A DNA stretch of 18,747 bases from JBOHSA01 sp050732995 (GCA_050732995.1 JBOHSA010000022.1:1-18747); one strand, 5' to 3'; positions 7,289 to 15,182 are shown, counted from the first letter of the stretch. The notes: generated from the letters alone by a model not told the origin. Numbers and translations are program-made.

Positions 7289-8405
7289 GCTGTACGAGCT
7301 GCGGCTCCCGCTCATCGAGCCGTTCGTGATCTCGGGTGGCGCGATCACCGAGCGGCGCTCGCTCATCGTCGTGCTGCACGACGACGCGGGACACACGGGC
7401 TACGGCGAGAGCCCGCCGTTCGACCTCCCGTTCTACTCCGAGGAGACGCTGGCCGGCGCGCGGGACCTGCTCGAGCGTGTGCTGCTGCCCCGCGTGCGCG
7501 GGAAGGAGTTCGAGGCTCCCGAGGCGGTGGACGCGGCGCTCCGCGAGGGCGTGCGCGGCAATCCGTTCGCCCGCGCCGGCGTCGAGACGGCGGCCTGGGA
7601 CCTCGAAGCCCACGCCCGGGGCACGGGGCTCGCCACCTTGCTCGGCGAGCGGCTCGCGGTTCGGCCCACCGCCACCGTCGCCTGCGGCGTAGCCCTCGGC
7701 ATTCCCCCCGACCGAGATCCGGGCCGGCTCACTCGCTGGGTGTCCGACGCGTTGAAGCTCGGCTACGCCCGAGTGAAGATCAAAGTCGCGCCCGGCTGGG
7801 ACGGGGACGCCGTGCGCGCCGCACGAGAGGGGATGAAGCGCAGCGGCCACGACGTCCCCCTCACCGTGGACGCGAACGGCGCTTACGTGTGGCCGGACCA
7901 CGAACCGAACCTCCGAGCGCTGGACGAGGCCGGCCTGCTGTACATCGAGCAACCCCTCGCGCCCGACGAACTGGTCGGGCACTGCCGGCTCGCCCGGGAG
8001 CTCACGACACCCATCTGTCTCGACGAGACGCTGCGCAGCGCCGGCGTCGCGCGACAGATCGTGGCGCTCGAAGGCCCGAAGGTGTGGAACATCAAAGTGC
8101 ACCGCGTCGGTGGGCTGACCGAAGTGTGCCGCATCTATCGCGTGGCGCAGAGCGCCGGCGCCGCCTTGTGGGCGGGGACCATGCCCGAATCGGGAATCGG
8201 ATCGCAGGCGCCGCTCGCGGTCGCGGCCCTCCCCCTCTGTACCTTCCCGTCCGACCTCGAGCCCAGCTCCCGTTGGTACGGACGGAGTGTCGATGTGGTG
8301 AAGCTCACCATGGGCAAGGACGGTCGCATGGCGGTCCCCGGCACATCCGTGGCGCGGCTGCTCGACCGGGACCGCTTTCGCGGGGCCACCACGCGCCTTG
8401 TCTGA
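7269..8405 (+). CDS. menC: o-Succinylbenzoate synthase / N-succinylamino-acid racemase family enolase
   Basis: The 378-residue enolase-superfamily protein belongs to the OSBS/NSAR group. The family start (MRITRAELYELRLPL) requires the TTG at 7269, which overlaps the previous gene by 20 bases. Catalytic features are visible: YARVKIKV with Lys170 and Lys172, metal ligands Asp201 (TVDANG), Glu227 (YIEQPL) and Asp252 (ICLDE), and Lys276 (WNIKVHRVGG) as the opposite-face base. GESPPFDLPFYSEET at 46-60 and WAGTMPESGIG at 301-311 also fit the group. OSBS dehydrates SHCHC to o-succinylbenzoate in menaquinone synthesis, while NSAR racemises N-succinyl amino acids. Many members do both. No other men gene is near, so racemisation of an N-acyl amino acid is the more likely role in this operon. 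The family call is strong; the symbol is a family label. Confidence 0.9.
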   Translation: MRITRAELYELRLPLIEPFVISGGAITERRSLIVVLHDDAGHTGYGESPPFDLPFYSEETLAGARDLLERVLLPRVRGKEFEAPEAVDAALREGVRGNPFARAGVETAAWDLEAHARGTGLATLLGERLAVRPTATVACGVALGIPPDRDPGRLTRWVSDALKLGYARVKIKVAPGWDGDAVRAAREGMKRSGHDVPLTVDANGAYVWPDHEPNLRALDEAGLLYIEQPLAPDELVGHCRLARELTTPICLDETLRSAGVARQIVALEGPKVWNIKVHRVGGLTEVCRIYRVAQSAGAALWAGTMPESGIGSQAPLAVAALPLCTFPSDLEPSSRWYGRSVDVVKLTMGKDGRMAVPGTSVARLLDRDRFRGATTRLV

Positions 8406-8495
8406 CCGCCGGGCCCCTGCGGCAACGCGTTGCGGGACAGCCAGATGGCCGTCCGCTTCCGCTCGTTGACTCGGGGACTAGTTTACGGGCTGCCA
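8406..8495. other. Short intergenic region with a 12-base palindrome
   Basis: A perfect 12-base palindrome GCAACGCGTTGC lies at 8422-8433, 17 bases after the menC-like stop. It may be an operator or a weak terminator stem. No T-run follows, and a hairpin would have almost no loop. Confidence 0.35.
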
Positions 8496-8957
8496 ATGAC
8501 CAGACAACCACCGGGGTACTGGGCCACGAACCTGTACCGAGATCCGCGCCAGCGGCCGAAATCCGACTGGCCGCTGCGGGATTTGCCGACGCGAGCGGCC
8601 GGGCGGTTCAAGAAAGCCCGGGAGGGGATGCGGACGCTGAAGCACGTCACGGAGCAGATCGTCTTCCTGGGGACCACCTGGAAATGGGTGTGGATGTACG
8701 AGGTCGGCGGACGCAAGCTCGGGTACCTGCATCCCATGGAATCGGGCGTGAGCGGGACGTTCGTGCTCAGTGAGGCGGAGGAGCGGGAGCTCATCGTGGC
8801 CGACGGGTTGCCGCGGGTCGTCAAGCAGGCCGTGCGGGACGGCGCCGTGTCGGCGGGTGTGCGGTGGTGTTGGATGGATTTCACCGACCTGGACGCGGTG
8901 GCGGCGTTCGTGGAGGTCGTGCGGCTCAAGCATCATTTCCTGGCTCGACCAGACTAG
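8496..8957 (+). CDS. DUF3788-like small protein
   Basis: The 153-residue protein has no signal peptide or membrane span. It contains TTWKWVWMYEVGGRKLGYLHP, a basic G/R-rich segment (AAGRFKKAREGM), FVLSEAEERELIVADGLP, and a C-terminal run ending VVRLKHHF. This order, an aromatic W-x-Y core and a later short segment in which a helix precedes a K-rich end, is reminiscent of DUF3788 proteins, which have no known function. I chose the ATG at 8496. An in-frame TTG at 8430 and ATG at 8445 could extend it by up to 22 residues, but the extension is basic, low in structure and lies over the palindrome. It stands alone between two operons. Confidence 0.6.
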   Translation: MTRQPPGYWATNLYRDPRQRPKSDWPLRDLPTRAAGRFKKAREGMRTLKHVTEQIVFLGTTWKWVWMYEVGGRKLGYLHPMESGVSGTFVLSEAEERELIVADGLPRVVKQAVRDGAVSAGVRWCWMDFTDLDAVAAFVEVVRLKHHFLARPD

Positions 8958-8992
8958 CCCGCCACCGCCGCGCCGTCATGCACCCTTGCACC

Positions 8993-9035
8993 TTGTGCGG
9001 GGTTCGCGGCCGGCGATACATTGCGGGGCCCGCAA
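8993..9035 (+). promoter_or_regulatory. Candidate promoter with an operator-like inverted repeat, upstream of actA
   Basis: TTGTGC at 8993-8998 could be a -35 box. It is followed after 18 bases by TACATT at 9017-9022, which matches four of six bases of a -10 box. Overlapping the end of this box is TTGCGGG-G-CCCGCAA at 9021-9035, a 15-base inverted repeat around one central base, placed where a repressor would block transcription. The only other material in the 133-base gap before actA is an untranslated leader. The boxes are weak, and the phylum's promoter consensus is not known to me. Confidence 0.35.
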
Positions 9036-9090
9036 GCCGTTTCCGGCGCACCACCGAACCGACAGATTCGCCATCGAGGCCGACGCATTG

Positions 9091-9690
9091 ATGACGAAAC
9101 GACGTGGCAGGGTGCCGGCCGGGGTCGCTCTCGCAGTGCTGCTCACCGTTCCGTCCCCGCCCGCGGCCGCGCAGAGCGGCCAAGCCCGGCCGGTCACCAC
9201 GCCCGCTTCCGTCATCAGCGATACGGGGGATCTCCCCGGTCCCCGACAGCCGATCTTCTTCCGGCACGACATCCACGCGGGCCAAGACCGGATTCCGTGC
9301 ATGTACTGTCACGCGACGGTGGCCGTGTCGAGCGAGCCGGGAATTCCCGCGCTCGAGACCTGCATGGGGTGCCATCGGATCATCGGCGGGTCCACCGATG
9401 CGCACCGCGCCGAAATCCAGAAGGTGCGCACTGCCTGGCGCGACCGAAAACCTCCCGAGTGGGTCCGGGTGCACGCGCTGCCCGGGTTCGCCCGCTTTCC
9501 GCACATGCGCCACATCAAGGCGCTGGGGGCGGGGACGCCGGGCGGCGGCGCCAACACGTGCACGACCTGCCACGGCGATGTGTTTCGCATGCCGCAGGTG
9601 TATCAGGTCGCGACGCTCAAGATGGGCTGGTGCATCCGCTGCCACGTGGAGCGGAAGGTGAGCCGCGACTGCACCGTATGCCATTACTAG
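9091..9690 (+). CDS. actA: Alternative complex III subunit A, pentaheme cytochrome c
   Basis: ActA is the periplasmic pentaheme subunit of alternative complex III (ACIII), which oxidises quinol and passes electrons outward. The 199-residue protein has a signal peptide (hydrophobic 10-27, ending PPAAAQ) and exactly five heme-binding CxxCH motifs: Cys70-His74, Cys91-His95, Cys157-His161, Cys181-His185 and Cys194-His198. FFRHDIHAGQD upstream of the first heme and FPHMRHIKAL at 136-145 supply candidate axial histidines. The fifth motif ends almost at the C-terminus. The ATG at 9091 gives a good signal sequence; a TTG directly before it is also possible. It is the first gene of a complete actABCDEF set, with actB 19 bases downstream. 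Confidence 0.95.
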   Translation: MTKRRGRVPAGVALAVLLTVPSPPAAAQSGQARPVTTPASVISDTGDLPGPRQPIFFRHDIHAGQDRIPCMYCHATVAVSSEPGIPALETCMGCHRIIGGSTDAHRAEIQKVRTAWRDRKPPEWVRVHALPGFARFPHMRHIKALGAGTPGGGANTCTTCHGDVFRMPQVYQVATLKMGWCIRCHVERKVSRDCTVCHY

Positions 9691-9709
9691 AGTCGGCTCG
9701 GAGCGCCTC

Positions 9710-12700
9710 ATGACCGACGGCTTGAACCGCAGGCGGTTCCTCAAGGTCCTCGGCGTCACGGGGGGCGGGGCGGCGGCGCTGACCGCGTGCGGCATCGGCG
9801 CCGAGCCGCAGGAAAAGCTCATTTCGTACCTGATCCCGCCCGAGGATCAGATTCCCGGTACGGCCACGTACTACGCCACGACCTGCCGCGAGTGCTCGGC
9901 GGGCTGCGGGCTGCACGTGCGCGTGCGCGAAGGCCGCGCGGTGAAGCTCGAGGGGAATCCCGAGTCGCCGATCAACCGCGGGCGCCTGTGCGCCCGCGGG
10001 CAGGCCGCCCTCCAAGGCCTCTACAATCCCGATCGCATCACCGGGCCGCTCGCGCGCAACGCCGGCCGGCTCGAGCCCATGGGCTGGGACGACGCCCTCG
10101 CCCGGCTCACGACCAAGCTGCGCGAAGCGCGCGGGCGCGGGATCGTCTTCCTGACGGGCCACGAGCCCTCGGCGTTCGGCGACCTGGCGGACGAGTGGAT
10201 GCGCGCCATCGGGGGGCGGCGCGTCGCTTACGAGCCGTTCGCCTTCGAGGCGCTGCGCGAGGGCAACCGGCGGGCGTTCGGCACGCCGGCCATCCCCACC
10301 TACGATTTCGCCAGCGCGCGCTACATCCTCTCGTTCGGGGCCGACTTCCTCGACAGCTGGCTGTCGCCGGTCGAATTCCAGCAGGGGTTCGCGCGCGCCC
10401 ACGGGTTCCAGCGGGGGAGGGAGGGGGGGGGGATGGCCAAGTTCGTCTTCGTCGGGCCGCGGCTGTCCGTCACCGGAATGAACGCCGACGAGTGGATCGC
10501 GGCGGCGCCCGGGACGGAAGGGATTCTGGCGCTGGCGCTGGCCCAGGTGATCGTGAGCCGCCGGCTCGTCTCCCCCCCCTCCCCCCCTCCGCTCCCGGCG
10601 GAGGCCGCGCGGCTGCGCGGCCTGCTCGATGGCTACGCCCCGCGGAACGTCGCACAAGGGATCGGGATCGAAGCCGGCAGGATCGAAGCGATGGCCCGGG
10701 AGCTCGCCGCGTCGGGGGCGCCGCTGGCGGTGGCGGGCGGCATGGCCGCCCACTACCCCAACGGGGCCGACATCGTGGCGGCGGTGAACATCTTGAACTA
10801 CGTCGCCGGCGCCGTGGGCAAGACCGTGAGATTCGGCGCCGATCTGGCGGCCGAGAGCGCGGGCGCGTTCCGGGAGGCCGCGGGCCTGGTCGGGGACATG
10901 GAGGCGGGTCGCGTCGCCCTGCTCCTCGTCCACGGGGCGAACCCGGGTCACTCGCTGGGCGGTGGATTCTGGCAGGCGTGGGCCAAGGTCGGGTTCAAGG
11001 TCAGCTTCTCGCCGTACCTCGACGAGACCGCCGCCGCGGCCGACCTCGTCCTCCCCGACCTGCATCCGCTCGAGCAATGGAACGACTCGCGGCCGCGTGC
11101 GGGCGTCTACGCGCTCCAGCAGCCCGTGATGCAGCCCGTGTTCCCCGAAGCGCGGCACGCGGGCGACGTGGTGCTCCGGCTGATGGGGCGGTCCGGGACG
11201 TTCAAGGACTTTCTCCAAACCCGCTGGCGCGAGCTCCACCGCCGCTTCGGCGCAGGGAAATCCGTCGAACAGTTCTGGATTGACGCCCTCGCCCAGGGCG
11301 GGATCTACGCCGATGCACCGACGAGGGCTGTCCGGCTCGGCCCCGACGCCGGCAGTCTGCCGTCTGCGGACCGCGGATCGCCGGCTGCAGACGGCAGTCT
11401 GCTGCTCGTTTTCCCGCATCCCGTCCTTCACGACGGACGCGGCGCCAACAAGCCGTGGCTCCAGGAGTTGCCGGATCCCGTGTCCAAGATCGCGTGGCAC
11501 GGCTGGGTCGAGCTGCACCCCGATACCGCGGCCCAGTGGGCGGTCGTCACCGGGGACTACGTCGTGCTGAAGTCCGAGTTCGGCGCCGTGAAGGCCCCGG
11601 TCTGGGTCACCGCATCGGTGCGGCCCGGCGTGCTCGCCGTGCCCACCGGCCAGGGACACACCGCGTACGGCCGCTACGCCCGGGACCGCTCGTTCAATGC
11701 CTTCGAGCTGCTGTCGGGCGAGCCGAATGCCTTCGGCGGCCGGACGTTCGCGGTCGCGGTGTCGGTCGCGAAAACGGGCGAGCACCGCCGCATGGCCACG
11801 ACGGAAGGCAACGCGCGCGAGAATGGGCAGGGCGTCGTGCAGATCCTCGGGCTCGCCCAGGCGGAAGCCCTCGCGCCCGGCCGACACCCGTTCGAGCACG
11901 AGGAATTCCCCGACTACGCCGCGGACGCGATGGAAGGCTGGGCGGAAGCGCAGCACCAGAAGACCGAGCTGGGCGATTACGCCGGAGAGCAGACCCGCTG
12001 GGGCCTCGCCATCGACCTCGCAAAGTGCACCGGCTGCTCGGCGTGCGTAACGGCGTGCTACGCCGAGAACAACATCGCCACGGTGGGCGAGGAGCTGCTG
12101 ACCCGCGGACGGGAGATGGCGTGGCTCCGGATCGAGCGCTACTGGCGCACCGATGCCCACGGCGCGCCCGCCGGCGCGGTGGTGAACCCGATGCTTTGCC
12201 AGCAGTGCGGCAACGCCCCGTGCGAACCGGTGTGCCCGGTGTACGCCGCCTACCACACGCCGGACGGCCTCAACGGGCAGGTCTACAACCGCTGCGTGGG
12301 CACTCGGTATTGCGCCAACAACTGCCCCTACAAGGTCCGCTATTTCAACTGGTACAATTTCGCCGAGCCGGGCGGGGCGTGGGAAGCGTGGCCCGAGCCG
12401 CTCCATATGCTGCTGAATCCGGACGTCACCGTCCGCGAAAAGGGCGTCATGGAGAAGTGCACGTTCTGCGTGCAGCGGATCCGCGGGGCCCAGAATCAGG
12501 CCCGGCTCGAGGACCGGGAGGTGCGGGACGGGGAGATCGTGCCGGCGTGCGCGCAGGCGTGCCCGTCCGAAGCCATCGTGTTCGGCAACCTCAACGCCCG
12601 GCGGTCCCGCGTGCGCGCCCTGTCCGAAGACCCGCGCGGCTACCACGTCCTGGCGAACCTCAACACCCGGCCCGCCATCACCTACCTCGCCCGCGTCGTG

Positions 12701-12736
12701 CACGGGGAACCGGCGGCTCCGAGCGAACATGGCTGA
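9710..12736 (+). CDS. actB: Alternative complex III subunit B, fused MopB-like and Fe-S protein
   Basis: The 1008-residue protein fuses a molybdopterin-oxidoreductase-like half (about 50-680) to a PsrB-like iron-sulfur half (about 765-1000), the normal ActB design. RRRFLK is a Tat signal. LTACG with Cys27 is a lipobox-like site, which fits lipid anchoring. In the first half, Cys59-x2-Cys62-x3-Cys66-x27-Cys94 is a classic 4Fe-4S motif. In the second half, cysteine groups at Cys773 (CTGCSAC), Cys830 (CQQCGNAPC), Cys862 (CVGTRYC) and Cys917 (CTFC, then CAQAC) supply four cluster sites. ActB relays electrons and is generally taken to lack molybdenum. Two G/C homopolymer tracts and one inverted repeat sit inside the gene at Gly/Pro linkers. 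GGAG at 9700-9703 precedes the ATG. Confidence 0.95.
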   Translation: MTDGLNRRRFLKVLGVTGGGAAALTACGIGAEPQEKLISYLIPPEDQIPGTATYYATTCRECSAGCGLHVRVREGRAVKLEGNPESPINRGRLCARGQAALQGLYNPDRITGPLARNAGRLEPMGWDDALARLTTKLREARGRGIVFLTGHEPSAFGDLADEWMRAIGGRRVAYEPFAFEALREGNRRAFGTPAIPTYDFASARYILSFGADFLDSWLSPVEFQQGFARAHGFQRGREGGGMAKFVFVGPRLSVTGMNADEWIAAAPGTEGILALALAQVIVSRRLVSPPSPPPLPAEAARLRGLLDGYAPRNVAQGIGIEAGRIEAMARELAASGAPLAVAGGMAAHYPNGADIVAAVNILNYVAGAVGKTVRFGADLAAESAGAFREAAGLVGDMEAGRVALLLVHGANPGHSLGGGFWQAWAKVGFKVSFSPYLDETAAAADLVLPDLHPLEQWNDSRPRAGVYALQQPVMQPVFPEARHAGDVVLRLMGRSGTFKDFLQTRWRELHRRFGAGKSVEQFWIDALAQGGIYADAPTRAVRLGPDAGSLPSADRGSPAADGSLLLVFPHPVLHDGRGANKPWLQELPDPVSKIAWHGWVELHPDTAAQWAVVTGDYVVLKSEFGAVKAPVWVTASVRPGVLAVPTGQGHTAYGRYARDRSFNAFELLSGEPNAFGGRTFAVAVSVAKTGEHRRMATTEGNARENGQGVVQILGLAQAEALAPGRHPFEHEEFPDYAADAMEGWAEAQHQKTELGDYAGEQTRWGLAIDLAKCTGCSACVTACYAENNIATVGEELLTRGREMAWLRIERYWRTDAHGAPAGAVVNPMLCQQCGNAPCEPVCPVYAAYHTPDGLNGQVYNRCVGTRYCANNCPYKVRYFNWYNFAEPGGAWEAWPEPLHMLLNPDVTVREKGVMEKCTFCVQRIRGAQNQARLEDREVRDGEIVPACAQACPSEAIVFGNLNARRSRVRALSEDPRGYHVLANLNTRPAITYLARVVHGEPAAPSEHG
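10411..10433 (+). repeat. Poly-G tract inside actB
   Basis: The tract is G5-A-G3-A-G10 and encodes a Gly/Arg linker (RGREGGG) in the MopB-like half. The G10 run at 10423-10432 is a likely slippage site and, with its neighbours, has G-quadruplex potential. Confidence 0.8.
10571..10590 (+). repeat. Poly-C tract inside actB
   Basis: The tract is T-C8-T-C7-T-CC and encodes SPPSPPP in a Pro-rich linker. It is largely complementary to the poly-G tract about 140 bases upstream, so the two could pair in the mRNA. Confidence 0.8.
11350..11402. repeat. Inverted and direct repeat inside actB
   Basis: GCAGTCTGCCGTCTGC (11352-11367) and GCAGACGGCAGTCTGC (11387-11402) are inverted with 15 of 16 bases pairing around a 19-base loop. 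CGGCAGTCTGC also occurs as a direct repeat at 11350-11360 and 11392-11402. The unit keeps the frame and encodes a Ser/Ala/Asp-rich linker (LPSADRGSPAADGSL) between two conserved MopB segments. This looks like a small repeat element inserted at a tolerant site. Confidence 0.75.
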
Positions 12737-14084
12737 GCCGGGCACGCGCGTCACGTACGACTTCGTCACCCGCACCATCGCGCGGACGCTCGGGAACCCG
12801 GGCCGGGGCTACTATCTCCTGCTCGGCAGCGCCGTGGCGATCCTCGGCGTCGGCATCGTCACGCTGCTCTTCCTGCTGCGCTACGGCCTCGGCCTCGCGG
12901 GCTACTCGCACCCGGTCTACTGGGCGGTCTACATCACGTGCTTCGTGTTCTGGGTGGGCATCGCCCACTCGGGCACGCTGATCTCGGCGATCCTGTACCT
13001 GTTCCGCTCGGGGTGGCGCACGGCCGTGTACCGCACCGCCGAAGCGATGACGGTGTTCGCCGTGATGACCGCCGGGCTGTTCCCGCTGATCCACATCGGG
13101 CGCCAGTGGTACTTCTACTGGCTGATCCCGTACCCTAACGAGCGGGGCTTGTGGCCCAACTTCAAGTCGCCGCTCATCTGGGACGAGTTCGCGATCGGGA
13201 CCTACTTCACGGTCTCGACCTGCTTCCTGATCATGGGCTTGATCCCCGACATCGCCGCCGTGCGAGACCTCGCCACGGGATGGCGCAAGAAGCTCTACAC
13301 GCTCACGGCGCTGGGTTGGCGCGGCACCAACGAGGAATGGCGCCATTACACCCGCGGCTACTTGTACCTCGCCGCCCTCGCCACGCCCCTCGTGCTCTCG
13401 GTGCACAGCGTCGTGTCCTGGGACTTCGCCATGGCGATCGTCCCCGGCTGGCACGCCACGATCTTCGCGCCCTATTTCGTGGCCGGCGCCATCTACTCCG
13501 GGTGCGCGATGGTGATCACGCTCCTGGTCCCGATCCGCCGGGCGTTCCACCTCGAAGAGCTGGTCACCGTCCACCACTTCGAGAACCTGTCGAAGCTGTG
13601 CCTGCTCACCGGCATGATCGTGGGCTACGCCTATGTGATGGAGTACTTCATCGCGTGGTTCGGCGGGAGCCCCAATGAGCGCGCGGCATTCTACTATCGC
13701 GCCTTCGGGGACTTCTGGTGGGCGTCGTGGACCATGATCATCTGCAACGCGTTCCTGCCCCAGCTCCTGTGGTTCAAGAAGATCCGGACCAACATCACGG
13801 CGCTGTTCGTGATCTCGATCTTCGTGAACATCGGCATGTGGTTCGAGCGCTACGTGATCATCGTCGTGTCGCTCGCGGGCGAGCCGTACAGCCCGTGGGC
13901 CAACGCCGTGTACAACCCGACCTGGGCCGACTGGGGCATCATGGCCGGCAGCTTCGGCTGGTTCTTCATGTGGTTCCTCCTGTTCGTGAAGAACTTCCCG
14001 GCCGTGTCCATCTCCGAGGTGAAAGAAGTCTTGCCGCCGCCGCGGGTGGCCGCGGGGAAGGCGGGGGCGCGGATGCACGCATGA
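12729..14084 (+). CDS. actC: Alternative complex III subunit C, NrfD-type quinol-binding membrane protein
   Basis: ActC is an NrfD-like integral membrane subunit that binds quinol and docks to the Fe-S half of ActB. The 451-residue protein shows about ten hydrophobic spans. Recognisable segments include FWVGIAHSGTLISAILYLF at 74-92, AVMTAGLFPLIHIGRQWYFYW at 111-131, a later GTYFTVSTCFLIMGLIPD, and VHSVVSWDFAMAIVPGWHATIFAPYFVAG in the central region. The conserved His and Asp residues in these spans are the expected quinol-site and proton-path positions. The ATG at 12729 lies inside the end of actB, an 8-base overlap, so translation is coupled. The basic, Gly/Ala-rich C-terminus is cytoplasmic and its stop overlaps actD as ATGA. 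Confidence 0.96.
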   Translation: MAEPGTRVTYDFVTRTIARTLGNPGRGYYLLLGSAVAILGVGIVTLLFLLRYGLGLAGYSHPVYWAVYITCFVFWVGIAHSGTLISAILYLFRSGWRTAVYRTAEAMTVFAVMTAGLFPLIHIGRQWYFYWLIPYPNERGLWPNFKSPLIWDEFAIGTYFTVSTCFLIMGLIPDIAAVRDLATGWRKKLYTLTALGWRGTNEEWRHYTRGYLYLAALATPLVLSVHSVVSWDFAMAIVPGWHATIFAPYFVAGAIYSGCAMVITLLVPIRRAFHLEELVTVHHFENLSKLCLLTGMIVGYAYVMEYFIAWFGGSPNERAAFYYRAFGDFWWASWTMIICNAFLPQLLWFKKIRTNITALFVISIFVNIGMWFERYVIIVVSLAGEPYSPWANAVYNPTWADWGIMAGSFGWFFMWFLLFVKNFPAVSISEVKEVLPPPRVAAGKAGARMHA

Positions 14085-14638
14085 GCACGCACCTGCCGCT
14101 CCCCAAGCCGCTCGCCGAGATCTTCCGGCCGCCTCCGACTCCGGGCGTGCTCGGCGTCTTCGCGCACCTCGACGCTACCGTCAAGGCGATCAAGCAGCTG
14201 CGCGACGGCGGCTACCACGACTTCACGGTTTATTCACCCGTCCCGCGCCACGAGATCGAGGACGCCCTCGAGCAACCCGTGAGCCCGGTGCGCATGTTCA
14301 CGCTGATCGGCGGCATCGCCGGGTGCGCGACGGGGGCCTGGATCACGCTGTATATGTCCTACGACTGGCCGCTCGTGCTCGGCGGCAAGCCCATCGGCTC
14401 GGTGCCGCCGTACGTCGTGATCATGTTCGAAATGACGATCCTGTTCGGCGCGCTCAGCACGCTGCTCGGGATCGCCTTCAACTCCGCGTTCGCCGCGCGC
14501 CGGCTGGGCACGATCGCCTACGACCCGCGCTTCACCAACGACAAGTTCGGGATCTTCGTCCCGGCCGGCCCCGACACGGCCGGAGCCGTGGAGGCGCTGC
14601 TCAACGGGTGCGGGGCGGAGGAGGTGCGGCGTGCGTAG
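14081..14638 (+). CDS. actD: Alternative complex III subunit D (DUF3341)
   Basis: ActD is a small membrane subunit of ACIII with two transmembrane helices. The 185-residue protein has an N-terminal soluble segment with GVLGVFAHLDATVKAIKQLRDGGYHDFTVYSPVPRHEIEDAL split across about 22-64, the DUF3341 signature. The two helices follow: MFTLIGGIAGCATGAWITLYM at about 73-93 and a second at about 110-135 (VIMFEMTILFGALSTLLGIAF). The C-terminal part ends in a conserved acidic/aromatic stretch (DPRFTNDKFGIFV). The start ATG is in an ATGA overlap with actC, and the 3' end overlaps actE by 8 bases. It has no cofactor motif, and its role in the complex is structural. Confidence 0.94.
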   Translation: MSTHLPLPKPLAEIFRPPPTPGVLGVFAHLDATVKAIKQLRDGGYHDFTVYSPVPRHEIEDALEQPVSPVRMFTLIGGIAGCATGAWITLYMSYDWPLVLGGKPIGSVPPYVVIMFEMTILFGALSTLLGIAFNSAFAARRLGTIAYDPRFTNDKFGIFVPAGPDTAGAVEALLNGCGAEEVRRA

Positions 14639-15182
14639 GCGCGCACTCGGGCTCCTCGGGCTGGGCATCCTGGCGGGTGGCGGGCCGCTGGCGTGCAATC
14701 CCGACGAGGTCGTCCATCGCATCGGCTGGTTCAGCACGATGCGCCACCAGCGGAACATCAAGCCGTACGCCATGCCGCTGAATCCGGTCGAGGGCGCGGT
14801 TCCCGTGACCGGGGGCGAGCTGCCGGTGTCGGCCGCGACGGCCGACCGCCTGGTGAATCCGCGGGCCAAGACGTCCGAGTCGATCAACCGGGGACAATGG
14901 GTCTATGCGACCTACTGCCTGGTCTGCCACGGCGATGCGGGCAAGGGTGACGGCCCCATCTCCGCGCTCGCCGGAGGGCCGTTCCCTGGCATCCGCAGCC
15001 TCGTGGACGACGCCGCCGGCGCCCGCACCGACGGCTACATCTATGGTGTGGTCGTGAATGCCCAGGCGCTGGGACGAGGGATCATGCCCCGGTACGGCGA
15101 CAAAGTCCGCGGGACCGACCGGTGGGACGTCGTGAATTACGTCCGGACGCTCCAGGCCCAGGCCCGGAGCGGAACTCCGTGA
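14631..15182 (+). CDS. actE: Alternative complex III subunit E, monoheme cytochrome c
   Basis: ActE is the monoheme cytochrome c of ACIII and acts with ActA in passing electrons to a periplasmic carrier or oxidase. The 183-residue protein has a basic, hydrophobic signal sequence ending PLAC with Cys22, a lipobox-like site whose -3 residue is unusual (Pro). The heme motif is CLVCH (Cys96-His100), with GIMPRYGD placing Met152 as the probable sixth ligand. VVNYVRTLQ at the end is the usual class I cytochrome c helix. The start is a GTG at 14631, preceded by a strong GGAGGAGG ribosome site within the end of actD. Its TGA overlaps the actF GTG as GTGA. Confidence 0.94.
   Translation: MRRRALGLLGLGILAGGGPLACNPDEVVHRIGWFSTMRHQRNIKPYAMPLNPVEGAVPVTGGELPVSAATADRLVNPRAKTSESINRGQWVYATYCLVCHGDAGKGDGPISALAGGPFPGIRSLVDDAAGARTDGYIYGVVVNAQALGRGIMPRYGDKVRGTDRWDVVNYVRTLQAQARSGTP

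Noticed and set aside
9617..12778. 1053-codon minus-strand frame opposite actB
   Set aside because: It is a shadow of a strongly conserved gene in high-GC DNA. Its translation is Arg/Gly/Pro/Ala-rich, with no recognisable domain.
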